From: an uncultured Collinsella sp.
Lineage (GTDB): Bacteria > Actinomycetota > Coriobacteriia > Coriobacteriales > Coriobacteriaceae
NCBI GenBank assembly: GCA_958415665.1
Contig: CATYZK010000021.1
Span: 1-33,195, forward strand
Direction of reading: 5' to 3'
Length of the DNA: 33,195 bases
Shown here piece after piece: positions 1-7,400 of the stretch (positions within the stretch are counted from its first letter, which is position 1; each line of letters starts with the position of its first letter). The notes under the pieces were generated by a model. The model searched no databases. It was not told where the DNA came from and was given only the letters and a program-made list of their open reading frames with translations. A program made the translations under genes and the position numbers.

Positions 1-2
1 CC

Positions 3-938
3 CCCGTCGTGGGGCGCTTTGCCCCGTCGCCCTCGGGCCGCATGCACCTGGGCAACGTGTTCAGCTGCCTGTGCGCATGGCTTTCGGCCCGCAGCCAGGG
101 CGGCAGTATCGTGTTACGCATTGAGGACCTGGACGATCGCTGCAAGCGCCCCGAACTTGCCACTCAATTGATTGACGACCTGGCCTGGCTGGGGCTGGAG
201 TGGGACGAAGGCCCCTACTACCAGCACGACCGCCTGGACTTGTACGAGGACGCCCTGCGCCAGTTGCAATACGCCGGCCTCACCTATCCCTGCTTTTGTA
301 CGCGCGCCGAGCTCCACGCCGCGAGCGCACCGCACGCGAGCGACGGCACGCCCATCTACCGTGGCGCCTGCCGAAGTCTTTCGGCCGAGGAGGTGGCCCG
401 CCGCAGCGCCCTGCGCGCCCCGGCCACACGTCTGTGCGTGCCCACCGTCGACGACCTCGCAGACGACGTGATCGAATTTGTGGACCGCACGTACGGGGCC
501 CAATGCGAGGCGCTCGCCACCGAGTGCGGCGACTTTTTGGTCCGCCGCAGCGACGGCGTGTTTGCCTATCAGCTAGCCGTGGTGGTCGACGACGCCGCCA
601 TGGGCGTCACCGAGGTCGTGCGCGGATGCGACCTGCTGGGGTCCACGCCGCGCCAGATCTATCTGCAGCACCTGTTGGGACTGCCCACGCCGCACTACGC
701 ACATATTCCGCTGCTCATGGCGCCGGACGGCCGCCGCCTTTCCAAACGAGACCGCGATCTGGACCTGGGCGAACTCCGCGCCCGCTTTGGCACGCCCGAA
801 GCGCTGCTGGGCTGGCTCGCCGGGCAAACGGGCATCGCGCCGGACACCACGCCGCGCTCTGCCGAGCGGCTGGTCGAGCACTTTAGCTGGGATGTTATCC
901 GCAAGCACAGGGAGAACATCACCGTAACGGCTGAGTAA
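3..938 (+). CDS. gluQ: Glutamyl-Q tRNA(Asp) synthetase-like protein (5' partial)
   Basis: Class I glutamyl-tRNA synthetase catalytic core without an anticodon-binding domain. Proteins of this kind (GluQ) activate glutamate and attach it to queuosine in tRNA(Asp). Visible: the GRFAPSPSG motif and a HIGH-like HLGN near the N terminus; a Cys-x-Cys (CFC) followed by Tyr-x3-Cys (YRGAC), the zinc site usual in GluQ; RLSKRD as the KMSKS-like loop. About 310 residues fits GluQ and is too short for GltX. The frame is open to the window edge. A GTG at 9 could start it, but the family normally has a few residues before GRFAPSPSG, so the true start is probably upstream. The stop abuts the stop of the convergent next gene. 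Confidence 0.85.
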   Translation, partial: PVVGRFAPSPSGRMHLGNVFSCLCAWLSARSQGGSIVLRIEDLDDRCKRPELATQLIDDLAWLGLEWDEGPYYQHDRLDLYEDALRQLQYAGLTYPCFCTRAELHAASAPHASDGTPIYRGACRSLSAEEVARRSALRAPATRLCVPTVDDLADDVIEFVDRTYGAQCEALATECGDFLVRRSDGVFAYQLAVVVDDAAMGVTEVVRGCDLLGSTPRQIYLQHLLGLPTPHYAHIPLLMAPDGRRLSKRDRDLDLGELRARFGTPEALLGWLAGQTGIAPDTTPRSAERLVEHFSWDVIRKHRENITVTAE

Positions 939-1679
939 TCAGCCACCCCACCCCTGCGCAACATCCCAGGGCTGGAGTTCGTCGCCCAAGCGAACGATGC
1001 AGTCGTAGAGCACGGTATGACGCTCGGCCGGGTTGGCATCTCGATGAAAATGCCCGTAGTACCAGCGCCTGTAGTCCAAGCGGTCTTCCAGCTCATCGAA
1101 AAATGCCGTAAGCCGATCAACGGCAGGGCAATTCCAGCCGGGCCCCGGATAGAGCGTGGGCGAAAGCATGCGCGTGGAGCAGGTGTGGGTGATCACGTAG
1201 TCGACCTTCCAGCCCACGCCGTCGAGCTTTGTCCGCGCCTCCTCAAAGTTGCGCTCGTCCGGCAGTTCCTGCGGCCACCAGCTGGAATACGGAATGCGGT
1301 ATTCCTTGTCCACGCTCGTGGCACCGCCCATGGTAAAGACCGTTGAGCCGTCGAGCTCAAAAACCTCGCCGCGCGTCAGGCGCCGTATGGGCGAGGTGTC
1401 CGACAGGCGCTGTGTCAGTCCGCCGTGCCACAACTCCATGGGTCGCTCCGCCCAGTGGTCGAAACGTTCGTGGTTGCCGTCGACGAACAGCACGGTATAG
1501 GGGCGCGACTCCAGCCAAGCGATGTCGTCACATTCCTCGGCGGAGAAATCCCACGGAAAGCCAAGGTCGCCGGCGACGATGAGATAGTCGTCGCTCGTCA
1601 GGCTATCTCCAAGGTCCCAATCGCGCAGCTTTTGCATGTCGAGGCCGCCATGAATATCGCCCGTCACATAGACCGTCAT
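939..1679 (-). CDS. Calcineurin-like metallophosphoesterase
   Basis: A 246-residue metal-dependent phosphoesterase. The full motif set is visible in order: GDIHG (Asp-x-His), AGDLG, GNHE, a THT histidine segment and a closing GHFH. These residues bind the two active-site metals. The substrate cannot be read from the sequence. I start it at the ATG at 1679, which puts GDIHG within the first ten residues as is usual, with AGGGAAG upstream; an in-frame ATG at 1715 would add 12 residues with no family match. There is no signal peptide, so it is probably cytoplasmic. It converges on gluQ with no gap between the stop codons. Confidence 0.85.
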   Translation of the reverse strand: MTVYVTGDIHGGLDMQKLRDWDLGDSLTSDDYLIVAGDLGFPWDFSAEECDDIAWLESRPYTVLFVDGNHERFDHWAERPMELWHGGLTQRLSDTSPIRRLTRGEVFELDGSTVFTMGGATSVDKEYRIPYSSWWPQELPDERNFEEARTKLDGVGWKVDYVITHTCSTRMLSPTLYPGPGWNCPAVDRLTAFFDELEDRLDYRRWYYGHFHRDANPAERHTVLYDCIVRLGDELQPWDVAQGWGG

Positions 1680-1764
1680 CGGATTACCACTTCCCTGTAA
1701 GTCGCTAGCCCACATTCTGCACGATCACTAAGCCAGCCGTTCCAGCCCTTCCATCCCTTAGGGC

Positions 1765-2004
1765 TTACCCTTCGTTCTTCCATCCAAACGGATCAAGCAC
1801 CCAAAAAATCAGATCGAGCACGCCGCCGGTCATCATGGCGCCGGCAAAGGCCATGCAAACGTGCAGAGAGCTGGTACTTCGGAGCACGTCGAACGGCCCC
1901 AGAACAGCCAGCAGCGCGACCGCTGCGCCGGCAAGGCACAACGCGAGGCACGGCCCCGCGTCCTTGACGCACTTCTTTGCAAGATGTTTGGTGTTGTCAC
2001 TCAT
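1765..2004 (-). CDS. Small two-helix membrane protein, unknown function
   Basis: A 79-residue protein starting MSDNTKHLAKK, followed by two hydrophobic segments (around residues 18-35 and 42-64) and a short polar tail, FGWKNEG. It looks like a small integral membrane protein with a positive N terminus. The start at 2004 is set by a perfect AAGGAG about 10 bases upstream; an upstream ATG at 2043 has no such site. I recognise no family. It lies just before the lower-GC defence island and is transcribed away from it. Confidence 0.6.
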   Translation of the reverse strand: MSDNTKHLAKKCVKDAGPCLALCLAGAAVALLAVLGPFDVLRSTSSLHVCMAFAGAMMTGGVLDLIFWVLDPFGWKNEG

Positions 2005-2126
2005 TGGTATCGAGCTCCTTAGAGGGTCGTTGTTCAAATTCATACCGCCGCGGCAGAATAGGACGGCAGGTTAAGTGTCACACGTCGCGCGGACACAAAA
2101 TACCGATCACCACCGCTTACCTACCG

Positions 2127-2154
2127 TTCACGTAGAAGGGACCCGATTTATATG
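2127..2154 (+). promoter_or_regulatory. Candidate promoter for the leader RNA of the AIPR-like gene
   Basis: TTCACG (2127-2132), a 16-bp spacer and TATATG (2149-2154), each 4 of 6 to the sigma-70 consensus. Transcription would begin near 2161, giving an RNA of about 148 nt up to the terminator at 2288-2308, or a long leader if it reads on into the gene at 2392. This lies in the 387-base gene-free stretch 2005-2391. Inferred from consensus only. Confidence 0.35.
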
Positions 2155-2159
2155 CCCAC

Positions 2160-2308
2160 AGATCTTGATCTCTTCCTCGGTCAGTGAGATCCTTCGATCA
2201 AGCTTCCTGGATAGGGGCTGGAAGATGAGACGGATGTCTCTAGGCACAACACCATAACGCCCGATCACCGTTATGGCTTTCGTCTAGAGCTGGGAGACCA
2301 GCTTTTTT
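2160..2308 (+). ncRNA. Candidate structured small RNA or attenuated leader
   Basis: Between the candidate promoter and a clear terminator there is no convincing coding frame but several perfect inverted repeats: CTTGATC (2164-2170) with GATCAAG (2196-2202), overlapping the alternative GATCTC (2167-2172) with GAGATC (2186-2191); CCATAACG (2252-2259) with CGTTATGG (2269-2276); and the terminator stem. CTTTCGTCTA (2277-2286) is fully complementary to TAGACGAAAG (2373-2382), which covers the ribosome-binding site of the next gene. The RNA could act in cis as an attenuated leader or as a separate small RNA. Boundaries are estimates. Confidence 0.4.
2288..2308 (+). terminator. Rho-independent terminator ahead of the AIPR-like gene
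   Basis: AGCTGG, loop GAGA, CCAGCT, ending in a run of six T (2303-2308). It sits 84 bases before the next start codon on the same strand, so it would end transcription before that gene unless bypassed. Confidence 0.65.
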
Positions 2309-2391
2309 GTTAGCGATGCTCCCTTTCAATCTCCGGCACTCCAAGAGCGCAGGCCTGTTGTTTTGACTACTTTAGACGAAAGGGTTTCGCT

Positions 2392-3801
2392 ATGAGCACC
2401 GACATTATTGTTCGCTTTACCGACAGCTACGAGCAAAAAGTTGGAGACATTAAAAAGATCGTCGGGCTGATGTCCCCCAAATCCATTATCAAAATTATCG
2501 ACACTCTCGATCTCGATGCCAACCCCCGCAATTCCCGTTTGGGCTCAGTGACCGATGCTATTCAGGCATCCATTCGCGCTGATGAGCTTTCTCCCACGCA
2601 AAAGCTCTTCCCTTTTAAATCAAAGGGAATTCTGCTCGCGTCCTCGAGCTACGAGTCCCTTGATCGCGGGCGTTATCGTCTAAGCTTTGCTTCTCACGAC
2701 GAAGTTGAGGGAATTCTTGACGGCGGCCACAACACACTCGCAATCGGCAGCTACATTCTCAGCGAAGCCGAACATGCGCTTGGCAATCGACCTCCCAAAA
2801 AGAACGAAGTCACAATCTGGGATTCATTCAAGCAAACATGGATGAACCGTCGAACCGATATTGAAGAGTACCTGTCACTTCTCCGTGAAGAAAAAGCAGC
2901 CCTCAAAGAGAAAGGCATAAGCACTCTAGACTTCTCGATTCCTGTCGAATTGCTCGTTCCAACCGACCCAAACGATGCGCTCTGCGTTGAGAACTTCCGC
3001 ACCTCACTTTTGGAAATCTGCGACGCTCGCAACAATAACGCTCAACTCACACAAGGCACCAAGGGCAATCAGGAAGGTCTTTTCGATTCCTTTAAGGCTC
3101 TTTATGCCGAAAAATATCCTGAATTTGCAGCCAAAATCAGCTGGAAAACCAACGACGGCAACCCCATTGAATCCAGAAAGCTTGTCGCACTCTCTTGGAT
3201 CCCGTTATCGCTCATCTCGAGTAACGTCACCTCTGGCGACATCGAAGCGCCACAACTTCCCCTAGTCTATAGCGGCAAGGAGAAGTGCCAGGAAAAGTTC
3301 TTGCAGCTTATGAGGGATGACCGAGTAAGCAAAGCTGCTGGTTCAGCGCGCCGCGAACTCAAGAATCCGCAAGTTCTCAGCGCACTCAAAGTGGCTACGG
3401 ACCTTCCCGGTCTATACGATGAAATCTATTCGCGTTTCCCCAAGCACTACAACAAAACAGGAAGCTACGGAAAAATCGGCGCCGTTAAGAGCCTTAAGAA
3501 TAGTCGCAATGAATACAAAACTCCCTTCTTTGAAAAGGCAACGGACAATCCTGTTCCTGATGGCTTTATCTACCCCCTAGTCTGTGGCCTCCGCGCATTG
3601 ATGGAAGCAGATGATCAGGGGAAGGTGTATTGGAAAACTGATCCTCACAAGTTCCTCGATAGCCCGGCATTTGAAAATGTCGTCGCTCAATACAGCGGTG
3701 TCATTCAGCAATCTGACTACGATCCGCAAAAGGTCGGCAAGGGCGCTATGAGCTACACCGCCGTTGAAAACTCGATGAAGCTCGCAGTTCTTATGGGCTA
3801 G
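2392..3801 (+). CDS. AIPR-like (abortive phage resistance-type) protein, putative
   Basis: A 469-residue soluble protein with lower GC than the flanking chromosome. I place it tentatively near the AIPR and DGQHR-type proteins because of two segments: GILDGGHNTLAI (around residues 107-118), like the NG/DG-Q/H-T loop of those families, and CDARNNNAQLTQGTKGNQ (around 211-228), like their Arg/Asn-rich region. AIPR proteins are found in abortive infection and beside restriction-modification genes, which fits here: the convergent neighbours are an EcoRII-like nuclease and its methyltransferase. The ATG at 2392 follows GAAAGGG, and that site lies in one arm of a 10-bp inverted repeat with the leader. 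The biochemical role is unknown; a modification-linked sensor is one alternative. Confidence 0.5.
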   Translation: MSTDIIVRFTDSYEQKVGDIKKIVGLMSPKSIIKIIDTLDLDANPRNSRLGSVTDAIQASIRADELSPTQKLFPFKSKGILLASSSYESLDRGRYRLSFASHDEVEGILDGGHNTLAIGSYILSEAEHALGNRPPKKNEVTIWDSFKQTWMNRRTDIEEYLSLLREEKAALKEKGISTLDFSIPVELLVPTDPNDALCVENFRTSLLEICDARNNNAQLTQGTKGNQEGLFDSFKALYAEKYPEFAAKISWKTNDGNPIESRKLVALSWIPLSLISSNVTSGDIEAPQLPLVYSGKEKCQEKFLQLMRDDRVSKAAGSARRELKNPQVLSALKVATDLPGLYDEIYSRFPKHYNKTGSYGKIGAVKSLKNSRNEYKTPFFEKATDNPVPDGFIYPLVCGLRALMEADDQGKVYWKTDPHKFLDSPAFENVVAQYSGVIQQSDYDPQKVGKGAMSYTAVENSMKLAVLMG

Positions 3802-3823
3802 CGGATACTTAGGCAAAGCATCG

Positions 3824-3871
3824 GCGCGCAAGGACGTCATTTATGCCCGACGCACTTGCGCGCTTATTATT
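3824..3871 (+). terminator. Terminator-like hairpin between convergent genes
   Basis: A perfect 9-bp inverted repeat, GCGCGCAAG (3824-3832) and CTTGCGCGC (3855-3863), followed by TTATTATT. It lies just after the AIPR-like stop and before the convergent end of the nuclease gene. The T-rich tail is on the plus-strand side. Confidence 0.5.
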
Positions 3872-3906
3872 AAGCTGGCTATGTAAAACTCCGGTATAGA
3901 AATGAA

Positions 3907-5118
3907 CTATTGTCGTTCTTTATCGACCAGTAGTTGGCAAAACTCCCCTACGTCCATCAGCCAGCTTTGCTGTTCAGCCGTATATGAACCAAATACAGGA
4001 CGAGGCACAACCAGTTGGAGACTATGCCTGCGCATCGAGTCCGTGTACTCAGTGCTCACCGCCACATCAAGTGTAATCAAATGCTTATTTTCAATTCTAT
4101 CCGCTTCTTCCAACACTTGGCGCCAGCGCTCTTTAACGGTCGTTTTTGCGCCAAGCATGGTCAGCTTCTCGGCAGGATACAAAGGATTTCTATAAGCCTC
4201 AATCGACGGCATAATGAAATCTGGCTTTGATTTGCCCTCAGTATACGGCTGAGCGGAATAACTTATGCCCCATCCCTTAAACAGGTACTCAAGTTGATGC
4301 TCGAAAGCAGTTCCCGCGCGCGATTTCCTCCGCTGGAAAGCTGACATCGTGGTCCGTAACACTCCATCAACATCGAGATCGCCTCTTAGATAGGGAGCCA
4401 AATCGCGCTCAAGCAAATGCCTCTCGAATACCTTAAAGAGAATCTCTTCTCGCTCATAGCAGTCAAGAAGGCACTTGTCGGGGTTGCTCCTCCAATCAAG
4501 CACACCCAAAGTCGAGATGGAATACCTCGTGAATTCAATCCCTTTGGGAAAAGAATCACCGAACTTTTCGACCATTTCATCCAAATACGTAACAGCCGAC
4601 GTGGGAAGCGAAACTTCGATGCCAATCGCTTCAAGAATGGATGCGGCGATTGAGTCTATTCGCCTGTCATCTGCGGTTGACCGCGAAAAACCACTGTCGT
4701 CAACTTCGTTCAAACCGAAAAGCCATCTTAATTGGCACTCGGCATTTGATCCTTGTCTAGCAAATACAATCAGAAGACCATGCTCGTCTGAAGGTGCAAT
4801 GACCATCAGGTCACCGATTCTCGAGGCTCGTATCGCTTCGCTATCGTTGTAATAGAGCCTGTATTCTGTCCTAGTCGGATGCTTCCTGCGCGCGTCGTAC
4901 CAAGTCGTAAACCCGTGATCAAACAAAGGGTCTGCATCGTCGCAAAGAAATACGAAGGTCGTCGGTATATTTCTTATATCATCGTCGCCAAACAGGGAAC
5001 GGAGCTCCGCAGTTCCGTTGAATTCATGCTGGTTGCTGCGTTTTCTATCAATATCAACAGCAACGAGTTTCTTCGCAACCGCGCCGTCAAAATAGCTACT
5101 CAGAACTCCGTAGTCCAT
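3907..5118 (-). CDS. Type II restriction endonuclease, EcoRII-like
   Basis: A 403-residue protein, close to EcoRII in length. The C-terminal half (from about residue 262) carries the EcoRII catalytic fold: SRAGTAFEHQLE, then KPDF with Asp300, then LGAKTTVKERWRQV with Lys325 and Lys329, and KHLITL. This is a PD-(D/E)xK nuclease with the metal-binding Asp and catalytic Lys in place. The N-terminal part (about 40-135, with RTEYRLYY and GDLMVIA) fits the EcoRII effector DNA-binding domain. EcoRII-family enzymes cut CCWGG or related CCNGG sites and often need two sites; the specificity here is inferred. The start, with GGGAG about 9 bases upstream, overlaps the end of the methyltransferase gene by 23 bases, suggesting coupled translation. 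GC is lower than in the neighbouring chromosome. Confidence 0.85.
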   Translation of the reverse strand: MDYGVLSSYFDGAVAKKLVAVDIDRKRSNQHEFNGTAELRSLFGDDDIRNIPTTFVFLCDDADPLFDHGFTTWYDARRKHPTRTEYRLYYNDSEAIRASRIGDLMVIAPSDEHGLLIVFARQGSNAECQLRWLFGLNEVDDSGFSRSTADDRRIDSIAASILEAIGIEVSLPTSAVTYLDEMVEKFGDSFPKGIEFTRYSISTLGVLDWRSNPDKCLLDCYEREEILFKVFERHLLERDLAPYLRGDLDVDGVLRTTMSAFQRRKSRAGTAFEHQLEYLFKGWGISYSAQPYTEGKSKPDFIMPSIEAYRNPLYPAEKLTMLGAKTTVKERWRQVLEEADRIENKHLITLDVAVSTEYTDSMRRHSLQLVVPRPVFGSYTAEQQSWLMDVGEFCQLLVDKERQ

Positions 5119-6271
5119 CGAAATACGCTCCCATCATCAGCTTGGCCACTGCTCGCACAGCCGGTACGGTGACAGAATTACCAAATTGATGATATGCCTG
5201 CGTATCCGAAACCGGAATAATGAATTGATCGGGGAACCCTTGAAGTCGGGCACATTCACGCGGAGTCAGCTTGCGAGGGTTCTTCCCCTCGCCACGTGAA
5301 ACAAGAATCTCACTTCCGTCCTTGTGATAGCGTGCTGAAAGCGTCCTTGTCGTGTCGTTGGGGCCAACCGTGCTATAGCCAAAGCCATTGCCTGCCGCCT
5401 GATGCTTTTCCTTATATGCACGCAAATAAGCCCACAGTTTGTCGGAAAGAACGTATCGATCATCAGGAGCATCTTCAAGAATCTCCCCGACGGTGTGCCC
5501 ACCGCCCCCAAGCTCTAGTTGGTCCCAATCAAAATTAGTTATTTTCTTAAAGCCAACAATGTAAATGCGCTCACGATGCTGGCAAGTCCAATTCTTGCTA
5601 TCAAGAACCTTGTAGTGCACATCGTAACCAAGCTCGTCCTTAAGGGTCTGCATAATAATCCTGAAGGTCTTGCCGCGATCGTGACTCGTTAGGTTTTTAA
5701 CGTTTTCCAGCAGGAAAGCATCAGGTTTTTTGTCGCGAATAATACGAGCTACTTCGAAAAATAATGTCCCCTGCGTCTTGTCTTCAAAGCCAGTAGCACG
5801 TCCCATCGATTTTTTCTTTGAAACGCCCGCGAGCGAGAATGGCTGGCACGGAAATCCCGCCAATAAAACGTTAAATTTTGGAATGTCGTCCGAACGAACG
5901 TCATGAATGTCCCCAGCTGGCTGATCACCGTAATTCATGCGGTACGTCTTCTGTGCATATTTATCCCACTCGCAAGAAAAAACGCACTTGCCACCAAGTT
6001 CTTGGAACGGCAAGCGAATGCCACCGATACCAGCAAATAGGTCAATGTAAGTGAAAGGAGCGTCCTCCCGATCACCCTGCGCAAAGGGCGCCTGATAACC
6101 TAGGGAGCGTATAAACGTGAGCTCCGTAGCAGATGGACCGGTCTCGCCAGTCTCCCAACGCCGGACGGTTCTATCACCATTAGGTCCCATGCCAAGAGCG
6201 GCGGCGAACTCCTTCTGAGTCAGCGCGAGCTCCTTGCGTTTGGCAGTTATCTCTTCCCTAACGTCTTTCAT
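5096..6271 (-). CDS. DNA (cytosine-5) methyltransferase with N-terminal helix-turn-helix
   Basis: A 391-residue C5 methyltransferase that should protect host DNA from the adjacent nuclease. Motifs in order: DLFAGIGG (I, AdoMet binding), GFPCQPFS (IV, catalytic Cys), LLENVKNL (VI), QHRERIYIVGF (VIII), LTPRECARLQGFP (IX) and QFGNSVTVP (X). Residues 1-60 form a Cro/XRE-like helix-turn-helix (LTQKEFAAALGM). Relatives such as M.EcoRII and M.SsoII use this extension to repress their own genes, so autoregulation is likely. I start at the ATG at 6271; the frame stays open upstream to a GTG at 6361, but the extra 30 residues show no family similarity and would run through candidate promoter sequence. 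The SD at 6271 is weak. No vsr repair gene is present. Confidence 0.9.
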   Translation of the reverse strand: MKDVREEITAKRKELALTQKEFAAALGMGPNGDRTVRRWETGETGPSATELTFIRSLGYQAPFAQGDREDAPFTYIDLFAGIGGIRLPFQELGGKCVFSCEWDKYAQKTYRMNYGDQPAGDIHDVRSDDIPKFNVLLAGFPCQPFSLAGVSKKKSMGRATGFEDKTQGTLFFEVARIIRDKKPDAFLLENVKNLTSHDRGKTFRIIMQTLKDELGYDVHYKVLDSKNWTCQHRERIYIVGFKKITNFDWDQLELGGGGHTVGEILEDAPDDRYVLSDKLWAYLRAYKEKHQAAGNGFGYSTVGPNDTTRTLSARYHKDGSEILVSRGEGKNPRKLTPRECARLQGFPDQFIIPVSDTQAYHQFGNSVTVPAVRAVAKLMMGAYFDGLRSSE

Positions 6272-6329
6272 GCTATCCAATCGGAACAAACTACGGACGA
6301 ACTGTCCGCTAATTGACACAGCGTTATCA

Positions 6330-6372
6330 AGATTAAACGCGATGCATGGCAGTTGCAACACTTTGTTGCAAC
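6330..6372 (-). promoter_or_regulatory. Candidate promoter and double operator of the methyltransferase gene
   Basis: Two copies of the perfect 8-bp palindrome GTTGCAAC lie at 6352-6359 and 6365-6372, 5 bases apart. On the minus strand, TTGCAA within the copy nearer the gene could be a -35, with TAATCT (6330-6335) 17 bases on as a weak -10. A regulator bound at the repeat would block it. Candidates are the methyltransferase's own helix-turn-helix and the upstream AbiEi-like protein. Inferred. Confidence 0.4.
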
Positions 6373-6457
6373 GCCTTTCAACGGTAACTTAGATTAACGT
6401 GTCGCACGGACAAACAATTGCCCCAACTTGAAACTAGCCAACATCAGGCCTGCGTAT

Positions 6458-7084
6458 TCAGTCACAACCTAGAGCTATCAGCAAAGGCGCCATTAACTCG
6501 CGTCGTTTGGCGGTTTTAGAGTTCTCTTCTACAAGATCCTTCAGCCGCTGTGTATCGAGCCCACGCCCAAGCGCGTCGTGATAGGCATCGATGATTAATG
6601 AAGGATCCTCGCAATCGAGGCAAAGATCGACAAGCGTGTGCTCGGGTTTGGTTACCGGCAGGCCGTCGAGCCAAACGATATCCTGCTCAGCAATCTCGCG
6701 CTTTGCAAAAGAAAGGGATTCGTTTCTTGTATTGATGCGCATGGGTGCGGTCATTCTGTAGGGGGACAGATAGAAATCGCCCATTTGCTGTAGGTTCGCC
6801 GCAGTCGTACCGCTCACGGCAATGCCATCCCACTGGCGCTTTCTCTCCCACGCGCAAAGGGAAGGATTGGTGAGCTTCCAAATAGCGTTGAGCTCGTCGG
6901 TGTCTCGGCGCTGTGTTCCAGCCATCCGGTAGGCGCCGTGGCATATCCGCTCAAGACGACCCGCACGGCATGAGTGTGCCAGCGCATCTCGAGAGATGTC
7001 CATGCGAGCTGCCTGGGCTGTGGTGAACACGCCCTCGCTCTCGGAAAGCTCGCTTATCGCCGTTATGTTGCTAAAGTACTTCAT
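6458..7084 (-). CDS. AbiEi-like winged-helix regulator (orphan type IV antitoxin family)
   Basis: A 208-residue protein. Residues 1-50 are a winged helix like the AbiEi N-terminal domain (GVFTTAQAARMDISRDAL, then GRLERICHGAYRM). The rest has AbiEi-domain features such as YLSPYRMTAPMRI, IVWLDGLPVTKPEHTLVDL and a helical tail. AbiEi proteins repress their own promoter and pair with an AbiEii nucleotidyltransferase toxin; no such toxin gene is present, so this is an orphan or a stand-alone regulator. I start at the ATG at 7084: TACAAT ends only seven bases before it, implying a nearly leaderless transcript, and neither this ATG nor the one at 7108 has an SD. It lies upstream of the methyltransferase gene on the same strand. 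Confidence 0.7.
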   Translation of the reverse strand: MKYFSNITAISELSESEGVFTTAQAARMDISRDALAHSCRAGRLERICHGAYRMAGTQRRDTDELNAIWKLTNPSLCAWERKRQWDGIAVSGTTAANLQQMGDFYLSPYRMTAPMRINTRNESLSFAKREIAEQDIVWLDGLPVTKPEHTLVDLCLDCEDPSLIIDAYHDALGRGLDTQRLKDLVEENSKTAKRRELMAPLLIALGCD

Positions 7085-7119
7085 GTTGCAATTGTAGGAT
7101 ATTTTCATACTTTTGCAAC
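7085..7119 (-). promoter_or_regulatory. Promoter of the AbiEi-like gene with overlapping palindromes
   Basis: On the minus strand TTGCAA (plus 7113-7118), a 16-bp spacer and TACAAT (plus 7091-7096, 5 of 6 to consensus). The expected start of transcription falls at or within a few bases of the ATG at 7084. Near-copies of the GTTGCAAC palindrome overlap both promoter boxes (7085-7092 and 7112-7119), which suits autorepression. Confidence 0.5.
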
Positions 7120-7254
7120 GCGATTTTGATCCATATGATCCGTTCGCCTTGCTTATCCCATTTCTGCCGCCGGCTTGTCATCGGCACCCCATCTCTCGCT
7201 ATCGAGGTCTAATACTTTTCCCACTGCCACCCAAAAACTCATCCAACATTAATC

Positions 7255-7282
7255 TTGGCTCAAGAATCGCTTAATCTATAAC
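7255..7282 (+). promoter_or_regulatory. Promoter of the DUF4342-like gene
   Basis: TTGGCT (7255-7260), a 16-bp spacer and TATAAC (7277-7282, 5 of 6 to consensus), about 119 bases before the start at 7401. It probably also drives the downstream two-component genes. Apart from this and the divergent minus-strand promoter I see nothing else in the 316-base gap 7085-7400. Confidence 0.5.
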
Positions 7283-7400
7283 CTGCACTATAGAGTTCGA
7301 CCAAGGGCGGGGTGGCACCGCGCAACGCAGGCCGCCGAACGCAACGCTCGCGCCAGGGCAGATCGCCCGGCGTCGCGCCCATCGAACGAAAGGACAGGCC

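Noticed and set aside
2075..2257. A 60-codon frame upstream of the AIPR-like gene
   Set aside because: It lacks an SD, shows no family-like sequence and overlaps a better-supported structured RNA candidate.
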